Source: G963663315 sp963668255 (lineage in GTDB: Bacteria > Pseudomonadota > Gammaproteobacteria > Arenicellales > Poriferihabitantaceae). From it: a stretch of 64,000 nucleotides of DNA. Below are positions 17,026-23,356 of the stretch, one piece after another. A program made the translations under genes and the position numbers. Location: the NCBI GenBank assembly GCA_965116595.1, contig OZ220708.1, positions 1,984,001-2,048,000 of the forward strand, given 5' to 3'. Positions within the stretch are counted from its first letter, which is position 1. Each line of letters opens with the position of its first letter. The notes beneath the pieces were generated by a model that saw only the letters and a program-made list of their open reading frames with translations, did no database searches and was not told the DNA's origin.

Positions 17026-18035
17026 GCATACCGGTCCTTACTTTCTTTAATAACAAGGGTGGTGTAGGAAAGACTTCGCTATCCTACCATATCGCCTGGA
17101 TGTTATCTGAAATCGGGTACGATGTTCTGGTTTGTGATTTGGATCCACAAGCCAATCTGACATCCGCATTTCTTGATGAGGAAGTACTGGAAAACATATG
17201 GAACGGGGGGGATAACAATTGTGGCGCAACCATTTTCCAGTGTGTTGAACCACTGACGAAAGTGGGGGATATCTTGTCTCCAGCTATTCGAAAGATTACG
17301 TCAAGCCTCTCCCTTTTGCCGGGCGACCTGTCTTTATCCGGTTTTGAAAGCGCTCTTTCGGAACAGTGGCCCAATGCGATGGATAGCGGCAGCCTGTACA
17401 GGTCATTTCGTATTTTATCGAGTTTTTGGACCGTAATGCAGGATGGCGCGAAGCAGTGCGACGCTACAGTGATTATTTCGGATGTTGGCCCAAATCTCGG
17501 CGCCATCAACCGATCATCACTTATTGCAACGGACAAGGTCATTGTGCCACTCGCCGCTGATCTTTTTTCACTTCAGGGACTGCGGAATCTTGGCCCGACA
17601 TTGCACCAGTGGCGACAAGAGTGGGGTAAACGAAAAAGGAATTGGGCAACACCGGATTTTCCACTGCCTGAAGGAATGATGGAGCCTGCAGGATATGTAA
17701 TTCAGCAGCACGGGGTAAGACTTGACCGGCCCGTCAAGGCTTATGATAAATGGGTAAACAGAATGCCGAAAGGCTATGCTAAACTGTTGCTGGATCAAAC
17801 GGATAGGTTGCCTCCTACACCCGCTGAAGACGTTCATTGTCTGGCCACGATTCGTCATTACCGGAGTTTGGCGCCGATGTCCCAGGAAAAACATAAACCC
17901 ATCTTTCACTTGACCTCCGCCGATGGCGCCATCGGCGCTCATGCTGCGGCAGTACGGGATGCCTACCGGGATTACAGGGACCTGGCCATGAAAATTTCCG
18001 AAGTGGCCGGGCTGAAAATAACAAATAACCCGTGA
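17022..18035 (+). CDS. ParA/MinD-family ATPase coupled to AlbA_2 protein
   Basis: A 337-residue deviant-Walker ATPase. The N-terminus shows FFNNKGGVGKTSLSYHIAWML (Walker A with signature lysine, about 8-28), CDLDPQANLTSAFLD (Walker A', about 40-54) and SDVGPNLGAINRSSL (Walker B region, about 150-165). The C-terminal third is unusual for ParA: it includes a Trp-rich segment WRQEWGKRKRNWATP and no helix-turn-helix. No parB gene or centromere-like repeats are nearby, which argues against plasmid partition. The four-base overlap with the AlbA_2 gene suggests an obligate pair of unknown, possibly defensive, role. Confidence 0.75.
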   Translation: MSIPVLTFFNNKGGVGKTSLSYHIAWMLSEIGYDVLVCDLDPQANLTSAFLDEEVLENIWNGGDNNCGATIFQCVEPLTKVGDILSPAIRKITSSLSLLPGDLSLSGFESALSEQWPNAMDSGSLYRSFRILSSFWTVMQDGAKQCDATVIISDVGPNLGAINRSSLIATDKVIVPLAADLFSLQGLRNLGPTLHQWRQEWGKRKRNWATPDFPLPEGMMEPAGYVIQQHGVRLDRPVKAYDKWVNRMPKGYAKLLLDQTDRLPPTPAEDVHCLATIRHYRSLAPMSQEKHKPIFHLTSADGAIGAHAAAVRDAYRDYRDLAMKISEVAGLKITNNP

Positions 18036-18100
18036 TATTCTCCCTGTGGGGACAGGCCCCCGCCTGCCCTGTATAACAACCAATCCAAAGCGAGGTAAAA

Positions 18101-18952
18101 TTGAACATAAAGAACATCGGCGTAGTCGGCGCCGGCACTATGGGTAATGGCATTGCCCAGGTTTTCGCCGCATCCGGATTCTTCGTCACCCTGGTTGACG
18201 TCGACCAACAAGCCGTGGACCGGGGCATGGCCGCGATCGGCGGCAGTCTCGACAGAATGATCAAGAAGGAGGTGATCTCGGAGCAGGACAAGGCAGACGC
18301 CCTGTCCCGGATCGCCACAGCGACTTCGCTGGACAGCCTGTCGGCGGCGCAATTCGTGGTCGAAGCCGTGCCGGAGGAGTTCAACATCAAGTCGACCATC
18401 CTGAAACAACTCGATCATATATGTCCTGAACAAACCCCGCTTGCATCGAACACGTCATCCATTTCGCTGACCCGGCTGGCCGCGCAGACCGGCAGGCCGG
18501 AAAAAGTCATCGGCATGCACTTCATGAACCCGGTCCCGATGATGGAGTTGATTGAAGTCATCCGGGCGCTGCAAACCGATGACCAGACCTGTGATATTAC
18601 CCGCCGGTTGGCGCAGAGCTTGGGGAAAACCCCGATACTGGCCAATGACAGCCCCGGCTTCGTCGCCAATCGAATCCTCGTCCCGATGATCAACGAGGCG
18701 ATCTTCACGCTGTACGAAGGGATTGCCACCGCCGAGGCGATAGATGAAATCATGAAGCTCGGAACCAGGCATCCGATCGGGCCGTTGGCGCTGGCTGACC
18801 TGGTCGGGCTGGATGTGGTATTATCGGTGCTTAAAGTGTTGCAGGAGGGCATGGGCGACCCCAAATTCAGGCCTTGCCCCCTCTTGATCAGAATGGTCGA
18901 TGCGAATAAACTGGGCAGAAAGACCGGGGTCGGTTTCTATGACTACCGTTGA
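18101..18952 (+). CDS. 3-hydroxybutyryl-CoA dehydrogenase
   Basis: NAD-dependent oxidation of 3-hydroxyacyl-CoA to 3-oxoacyl-CoA (or the reverse in butyrate/PHB metabolism). The Rossmann motif GAGTMGNGIAQVFA lies at about 10-23, the SNTSSISLTRLAA and GMHFMNPVPMMELIE segments carry the catalytic His, and NDSPGFVANR opens the C-terminal helical domain. At 283 residues it is the usual single-domain size. It starts with TTG, preceded by GCGAGG. It stands alone after the ParA gene but serves the same C4 acyl-CoA metabolism as icmF and the acyl-CoA dehydrogenase. Confidence 0.9.
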   Translation: MNIKNIGVVGAGTMGNGIAQVFAASGFFVTLVDVDQQAVDRGMAAIGGSLDRMIKKEVISEQDKADALSRIATATSLDSLSAAQFVVEAVPEEFNIKSTILKQLDHICPEQTPLASNTSSISLTRLAAQTGRPEKVIGMHFMNPVPMMELIEVIRALQTDDQTCDITRRLAQSLGKTPILANDSPGFVANRILVPMINEAIFTLYEGIATAEAIDEIMKLGTRHPIGPLALADLVGLDVVLSVLKVLQEGMGDPKFRPCPLLIRMVDANKLGRKTGVGFYDYR

Positions 18953-19203
18953 ACCACAGGTATTTCACGGTATTCATACTAATTATGCAAAAAAAGTGTT
19001 GACCTTTGATTAAATTTAATTTAATGTTCGCACTTGCTGAAAAGAGAATAATACAGTACAGTAGAGTACACGAAAAGTACTAAAGTTATGAGGCTGGCTT
19101 TGCCGGAGTTGCAAATTCCGACCACCGGGAGTAGCATTTGACTAGAGATATATCTGATAAACTCTGATAAACTAATATTTAAACCTACATTTGGAAACCA
19201 TCG

Positions 19204-20166
19204 ATGAAAAATACCAAACACACCGAGATGAATGACTCCTCTATCGAGCAGGATAATCAGGAAAACCTCTCGCAATCAAAACGGAAAATCCTGACATCCA
19301 TCGGAGTTACCTCCGGTGTTGTCGGCGCCTCCGCTCTCGTTCCCAGTACCTGGGTTAAACCGGCGGTCAACTCTGTGATCCTTCCCGCTCATGCTCAGTC
19401 AACCCCCATGATGCCGGGTACTACCATGATGCCGGGTACTACCATGATGCCGGGTACTACCATGATGCCGACTGAACCACCCGCAATGTCTAAAATTATG
19501 GTGTCGGCAGGGCAAACTTCAATGACAGTAGGCGACGGCATTGGCGGTACGGCTGGAACTCTGACATACTATGTCACACTGACTGAACAGCCACTTCAAA
19601 CCGTGACGGTGGCCGTGTCGTTAGACCCGACAACTGGCGGAACCATTGGTGCTGGTGGTGACTCGCTTACCTTTACAAGAGCAAACTATATGATGGAACA
19701 GGCTGTAACCATTACAGCTCCTGATGATATTCCTGAAGATCCCGAAGTGACTGTCAACTTCGAGGCTTCAGGCGCCGATAATTATATGGATGAGGAAGCA
19801 TCTGTAACGTATACCGTTGTCGAAGACGATCCAGCTGCTCCGACGATGACGACGGCAACGGCAACCCAGACTAACTCTGGTGGCGGTACGAGTGGTTCTG
19901 TAATGGTGAGTTGGACGGCTCCTGATACAACGGCAAAGGTTCTGTATTACCTTGTGCATCAATCAACAGGCGGTAGTGAAATCAGTAGTACTCCAGCTGC
20001 TGCTGATTCTGATACTAATGTTGATGCAAGCGCTACATCTGCAATGATCACTGGTTTGGCGGCTGGTTCGTACCACTTCGCTGTAACTGCTGTTTACGGA
20101 CCTAGAACTGATACAGAAAATTATCAAACTGACTCAGCAGGCGCTACCGCAATCGTAATTAACTGA
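19204..20166 (+). CDS. Exported surface protein with MMPGTT repeats and Ig/FN3-like domains
   Basis: A 320-residue protein. The N-terminus (about 24-65) is an export signal: SKRKILTSIG precedes a hydrophobic stretch ending in LPAHAQ, a Tat-like layout with KR in place of RR, including the STWVKPAVNSVILPAHAQ box seen in many bacterial exported proteins. Then comes a low-complexity linker with three MMPGTT repeats. A beta-rich Calx-beta/cadherin-like domain (about 95-210) and a fibronectin type III-like domain (about 215-320, with VSWTAP and GLAAGSYHFAVTAV) follow. It is a single gene closed by a terminator. A role in surface interaction is plausible but inferred. Confidence 0.65.
   Translation: MKNTKHTEMNDSSIEQDNQENLSQSKRKILTSIGVTSGVVGASALVPSTWVKPAVNSVILPAHAQSTPMMPGTTMMPGTTMMPGTTMMPTEPPAMSKIMVSAGQTSMTVGDGIGGTAGTLTYYVTLTEQPLQTVTVAVSLDPTTGGTIGAGGDSLTFTRANYMMEQAVTITAPDDIPEDPEVTVNFEASGADNYMDEEASVTYTVVEDDPAAPTMTTATATQTNSGGGTSGSVMVSWTAPDTTAKVLYYLVHQSTGGSEISSTPAAADSDTNVDASATSAMITGLAAGSYHFAVTAVYGPRTDTENYQTDSAGATAIVIN
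19408..19470 (+). repeat. 18-bp tandem repeat in exported protein gene
   Basis: Three identical 18-base units (ATGATGCCGGGTACTACC) plus a half unit encode the MMPGTT repeats. Perfect identity at the DNA level suggests recent expansion and possible length variation by slippage. Confidence 0.9.
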
Positions 20167-20203
20167 TATAAACCACTAAACTCCTGCAACCCAGGAGCCA
20201 AAC

Positions 20204-20231
20204 AAAAAAGCCACCGCAAGGTGGCTTTTTT
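20204..20231 (+). terminator. Rho-independent terminator after exported protein gene
   Basis: AAAAAAGCCACC-GCAA-GGTGGCTTTTTT: a stem with GCAA tetraloop flanked by A and T tracts, 38 bases after the stop codon. The preceding CTCCTG...CAGGAG (20181-20197) is a second small hairpin. Confidence 0.93.
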
Positions 20232-20365
20232 ATTGCCCGCATCACTCCAATCACTCCGGGGAGTCAAATCCGTTTCACGGATTTGGTGGGGGGCATCCCC
20301 ATCCACCCAATCACTCCCACGAACGCGGAAATCCACAAGGATTATGAATAACATACTGACCAATG

Positions 20366-20449
20366 CGTAGGAGCGGGTCTCCGTGCCCGCCTGCGAAAAC
20401 CCGCAACCCGCCCCGGATTTCGTCATTCCCGCGGAAGCGGGAATCCACA
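20366..20449. repeat. R2 plus R1 composite repeat
   Basis: An R2 unit (CGTAGGAGCGGGTCTCCGTGCCCGCC) is followed by GCGAAAACCCGCAACCCGCCCCGGATTTCGTC and an R1 palindrome at 20425-20444. The same composite order recurs at 27563-27641. This is the main content of the 447-base gap 20167-20613. Confidence 0.8.
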
Positions 20450-20477
20450 ACCCGATATCTCGAGCCTCAACCATCAT

Positions 20478-20527
20478 CGTAGGGGCAGAGCCTGTCCCCG
20501 GCTAGATCGGGGAGCACCGTGCTTGTC
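20478..20527. repeat. R2 repeat variant
   Basis: CGTAGGGGCAGAGCCTGTCCCCGGC followed by GATCGGGGAGC, a shortened R2 copy in the same gap, upstream of the DUF1640-like gene. Confidence 0.7.
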
Positions 20528-20613
20528 CGAGAATTGAAATCAACCATATACGGAATAAATCACTTGATTCAGGATAGGCGCTGGTTCAGAATCAGGTAAC
20601 TACAGGAGAACCC

Positions 20614-20976
20614 ATGAACAGCTACGTTATCGACACTCATTCCGCTATCAAAAAACTGGAAGCTGTTGGCTTCCAGCCGGAGCAGGCGGAAGTCGTTACT
20701 TCCCTGTTTTCCAGCCGGGAATCCGAACTGGCGACGAAGTCGGACCTGGGACTACTGAAAGGAGAACTGAAAACCGACATCGCTGAACTCAGAACCGAAC
20801 TCAAGAGCGACATCGCTGAACTCAAGGGGGACATCTCCGAACTCAAGGGCGGTCATGCTGTACTTCAGGAACAGATCAAATCCGTTCGTATTCAGAACGG
20901 GGTTGTTCTGGCGGTCACACTGGCCATGCTGGCCATGCTTATTCCGGTGTTTCTGCAGTTATTTAATTCGCCGTGA
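20614..20976 (+). CDS. DUF1640-like coiled-coil membrane-anchored protein
   Basis: A 120-residue protein with an N-terminal helical part (HSAIKKLEAVGFQPEQAEVVTSLFSSRESELATKSDL) typical of DUF1640/CCDC90-like proteins. A coiled coil of repeated DIAEL/DISEL heptads (about 45-85) and a C-terminal membrane helix (about 95-117) follow. Bacterial members are of unknown function and are often found in several copies near mobile or repeat-rich DNA. AGGAGAA precedes the ATG at a good distance. It has no operon partner. Confidence 0.7.
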   Translation: MNSYVIDTHSAIKKLEAVGFQPEQAEVVTSLFSSRESELATKSDLGLLKGELKTDIAELRTELKSDIAELKGDISELKGGHAVLQEQIKSVRIQNGVVLAVTLAMLAMLIPVFLQLFNSP

Positions 20977-21116
20977 GGCGCCTTAACCGACGTCCCAACC
21001 GCCGTCTTTTCCACTTTATCAAGGGAATCCACAATACGATCATCAATCGTAATCGTAACGGCATCCCCCGTGGTTGCCCCGGACAGGCACAGAGGCCTGT
21101 CTCTACGTGACGCATC

Positions 21117-21158
21117 GGGGGAGCGCAGCCCGCCAGAGAGCCAGTGGGGGGATGACGG
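21117..21158. repeat. R3 repeat, partial copy
   Basis: GGGGGAGCGCAGCCCGCC...GTGGGGGGATGACGG is the reverse complement of one arm of R3, lacking the CTCCCCCTCAAG hairpin. It is preceded by GGCATCCCCCGTGGTTG and CGGACAGGCAC segments that also recur at 3953, 23285 and 26020. Confidence 0.6.
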
Positions 21159-21265
21159 ATGGAGGTCGGAACAGTTTTAGCATAGCTGTTCCAGTCCGAT
21201 TTGTTTGGTGATATCCAGACCACCTCGGCTCAAGTGACGATTCAGTGGTCACCTGCAGCCGTTTG

Positions 21266-21505
21266 TTATGCAACAGCTTGCTGGTATAGAAATTCGGGGG
21301 CGAGGTCAGCGCCTGTGGGCCAGACGATTGTCTTTAATTCTTCATTAATTGAAAATGATTGAAAAATCTTTGGGTCTTTCAGTGGTTCAAATACCTCACC
21401 CCATAATTCACTTTCCAGATCTATCAGGCCCGATGCTCCATCGGAAAAAGTGACTTTTATCTTGTAGCCATCAATGTATTCTGCATTAATCAATCTGGGA
21501 TTCAT
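21266..21505 (-). CDS. DUF2442 protein, partner of DUF4160
   Basis: A 79-residue protein of the DUF2442 family, recognisable from VTFSDGASGLIDLESELWGEVFEPLKDPKIFQSF and the closing TIVWPTGADLAPEFLY. It lies one base after the stop of the DUF4160 gene. The two families are often adjacent, and the pair has been suggested as a toxin-antitoxin-like module. No biochemical function is known to me, so which partner would be the toxin is open. Confidence 0.8.
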   Translation of the reverse strand: MNPRLINAEYIDGYKIKVTFSDGASGLIDLESELWGEVFEPLKDPKIFQSFSINEELKTIVWPTGADLAPEFLYQQAVA

Positions 21506-21506
21506 T

Positions 21507-21767
21507 TTACTCTAACGGCTCAATTTTCTTTAGCGGCTTTCTTTGTTCGGCAAGTTTCCAATTGACCAGTAGTTCTTCCTTATGTAACCCAACCCATTCT
21601 AGCACAAAGCGTTGGGCGCGAGGCGGGAAATCCCCTGATAAAATTTCTCCACTCGGAATATTGACTCTCATTTCCCTGTCGCCATACTGCGCGTGAAAAT
21701 GGGGAGGGGCGTGATCGTTATAATACATTGCTATAATTATTCCAAGAAAGCGGCTTATTTCAGGCAT
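21507..21767 (-). CDS. DUF4160 protein
   Basis: An 86-residue protein whose start MPEISRFLGIIIAMYYNDHAPPHFHAQYG is the DUF4160 signature, with the HFHA box. The ATG at 21767 was preferred over 21791 because the family normally begins with MPEI. Residues ERKPLKKIEPLE close the protein. It is followed at once by the DUF2442 gene. A terminator-like hairpin with a T-run lies just upstream on the same strand. Function unknown; probable member of a two-gene addiction-like module. Confidence 0.8.
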   Translation of the reverse strand: MPEISRFLGIIIAMYYNDHAPPHFHAQYGDREMRVNIPSGEILSGDFPPRAQRFVLEWVGLHKEELLVNWKLAEQRKPLKKIEPLE

Positions 21768-21791
21768 TGAGTTTATCCGTAACGCAGGCAT

Positions 21792-21838
21792 AAAAAAAAG
21801 CCACCAGAGTTGCGCATTGTCAAAGAGGCGTGATGGCT
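21792..21838 (-). terminator. Terminator-like hairpin upstream of DUF4160
   Basis: On the minus strand AGCCATCA and TGGTGGCT can pair (one G-U) around a loop of about 22 bases, followed by eight Ts. No gene on this strand ends just before it, so it may be a remnant or an attenuator. Confidence 0.5.
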
Positions 21839-21932
21839 ATGTTATATGCAGTATAGTTCCAGGTTATGGTTGATTACAAGGGAAAATCAATCATACAAGT
21901 CGGCAAAACCAGAGCCTGTCCCCGGCCGTAAT

Positions 21933-21974
21933 CGTAGGGGCGGGTCCCTGTGCCCGCCCGCTCTCTGATATAAT
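21933..21974 (+). promoter_or_regulatory. R2 repeat fused to a TATAAT promoter element
   Basis: The R2 unit CGTAGGGGCGGGTCCCTGTG continues through CTCTCTGA into TATAAT (21969-21974), 33 bases before the nuclease-like gene. The same junction is duplicated at 26118-26152, so the promoter moved together with the gene. Confidence 0.6.
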
Positions 21975-22006
21975 GACCGGAACCATAAACATAAAGGAAT
22001 ATCAAA

Positions 22007-22573
22007 ATGCCGACTACTGCCGTACCCACTCCAGACGAAATCTGGAAAATCCTGGAAAGAACTTCCGCCATTCAGGAAAGAAACAGCCGGGAAATCGCCG
22101 AACTTCACCTCAGCCAGAAAGAAACCGACAAGCAAATTAAAAAGACCGAAAGCCTGTTTAATACCCAGTGGGGAACTCTGATGGAGAGCCTGGTGGAAGG
22201 GGATTTGATTGCGATTCTGAATCAACGGGGCATTCCGGTTGAAAATACTTCCATCAATGTCAAGAAAAGAAGCCGGGATGATAATTACGAATATGACATT
22301 ATCGCGGAAAACGGTCAGGAAGTCGTTGTGGTTGAAGTCAAGACGACGTTGAGGGTAGCCGATGTCAAGAAATTTTTGGGGAATTTAAGGAAATTCACGA
22401 CCCGAAAGCCTCTCTATCAGCAGAATACAATCTATGGGGCGGTAGCTTGGTTGAAAGCCGTGCAAGATGCGGAGGTCTATGCGGAGAAACAGGGCCTGTT
22501 CGTAATCCGGGCCACTGGAAGCAGCGCCAGCATCGTCAATCAGGAGAATTTCAAACCACAGGTCTTCTCCTGA
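22007..22573 (+). CDS. PD-(D/E)XK nuclease-like protein (DUF3782 type)
   Basis: A 188-residue protein. The N-terminus has a coiled coil with SQKETDKQIKKTESLF, then WGTLMESLVEGDLIAILNQRGI. The core YEYDIIAENGQEVVVVEVKT fits the PD-(D/E)XK pattern (Asp, then Glu-x-Lys) around residues 101-121. Such proteins are common near mobile and repeat-rich DNA, and their nuclease activity is mostly untested. AAAGGAA provides the ribosome binding site. A second, rearranged copy starts at 26183, and this copy appears to be the intact one because its C-terminus continues to a GLFVIRATGSSASIVN strand. Confidence 0.7.
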   Translation: MPTTAVPTPDEIWKILERTSAIQERNSREIAELHLSQKETDKQIKKTESLFNTQWGTLMESLVEGDLIAILNQRGIPVENTSINVKKRSRDDNYEYDIIAENGQEVVVVEVKTTLRVADVKKFLGNLRKFTTRKPLYQQNTIYGAVAWLKAVQDAEVYAEKQGLFVIRATGSSASIVNQENFKPQVFS

Positions 22574-22601
22574 AAGCCGGGTTGTCCTTGTGTGGTGTAG
22601 C

Positions 22602-22631
22602 TTGACGCTATACACTCACGTCTGATATTAT
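22602..22631 (+). promoter_or_regulatory. Probable higBA promoter and operator
   Basis: TTGACG (22602-22607), an 18-bp spacer, then TATTAT (22626-22631) precede higB. GTGTAGC and GCTATACAC form an imperfect inverted repeat around the -35 box, a plausible HigA site. Confidence 0.65.
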
Positions 22632-22636
22632 CCAAT

Positions 22637-22927
22637 ATGAAGATCAGGAATGTGATCCACAAGGGGTTGCGTCGACTTATCCTGAAGGACGATATCAGCG
22701 GTGTACAGCCCGCCGTCGCTCAGAAACTTCGGCGCATCATTTCCTTCCTTCAGGATATGGAGCGGGAGGAAGAATTACGAATGGCTCCGGGTTGGAAGGC
22801 GCATCGGCTGACCGGTGACCGCAAGGGCGCCTGGAGTCTGTCAGTCACCGGGAACTGGCGGCTTACGTTCCGGATCGACCGGGAAGAGATTGAAATTGTT
22901 GATCTTGATTATGAAGATTATCATTGA
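22637..22927 (+). CDS. higB: HigB-type mRNA interferase toxin
   Basis: A 96-residue RelE/ParE-superfamily protein of the HigB/killer family. Landmarks are GLRRLILKDDISGVQPAVAQKLRRIISFL, the APGWKAHRLTGDRKGAWSLSVTGNWRLTFR beta-strand block, and DLDYEDYH at the end. HigB cleaves mRNA at the ribosome. The antitoxin gene follows nine bases downstream, the toxin-first order typical of higBA. The basic and aromatic residues of the active face (Arg, Trp, His) are present, so it looks intact. Confidence 0.9.
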   Translation: MKIRNVIHKGLRRLILKDDISGVQPAVAQKLRRIISFLQDMEREEELRMAPGWKAHRLTGDRKGAWSLSVTGNWRLTFRIDREEIEIVDLDYEDYH

Positions 22928-22936
22928 GATGTAAAT

Positions 22937-23272
22937 ATGAATGCGATGCAGGGCATCCGGATGAAGAATCCCGCCCATCCCGGCGGGTTCGTGAAAAGTG
23001 AAATCATTGAAGCTTTGGGACTTTCTGTAACAGGAGCGGCCAAGGCGCTTGGTGTGACGCGGGCTGCGCTGTCGGCCGTACTGAACGAGCGTGCGCGCCT
23101 GTCGCCTGAAATGGCGCTGCGGATTGAAAAGGCGTTCGGTGTTTCTATGGACACCCTCATGCGGATGCAGAACAGCTACGATATTGCCCAGACCCGCACG
23201 CGGGCTGAAGAGATCAAGGTTGCTCTATTCAAACGAGAGATTCGCTCCCAGGCTTCTAAAACGGTTCTGTAG
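22937..23272 (+). CDS. higA: HigA-type antitoxin and autoregulator
   Basis: A 111-residue protein with the HigA/VapI layout: NPAHPGGFVKSEIIEALGLSVTGAAKALGVTRAALSAVLNERARLSPEMALRIEKAFG, an XRE helix-turn-helix over about residues 10-70. It binds HigB and represses the operon. The start at 22937 has a modest ribosome binding site; an internal ATG (MKNPAHPG) would give the core domain only. A C-terminal tail of about 25 residues is rich in Arg and Lys. Confidence 0.9.
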   Translation: MNAMQGIRMKNPAHPGGFVKSEIIEALGLSVTGAAKALGVTRAALSAVLNERARLSPEMALRIEKAFGVSMDTLMRMQNSYDIAQTRTRAEEIKVALFKREIRSQASKTVL

Positions 23273-23356
23273 CCGTTTAATCGAAATGGCATCCCCCGTG
23301 GTTGTTCCGGACAGGCTCTGTCCCTGCGCCAAAGCGCTGATTCGGGTAAAACAGGG

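Noticed and set aside
17022..18035. ParA-type gene as part of a plasmid partition system
   Set aside because: No parB-like gene, no iteron or centromere repeats nearby, and it is coupled to an AlbA_2 protein gene instead.
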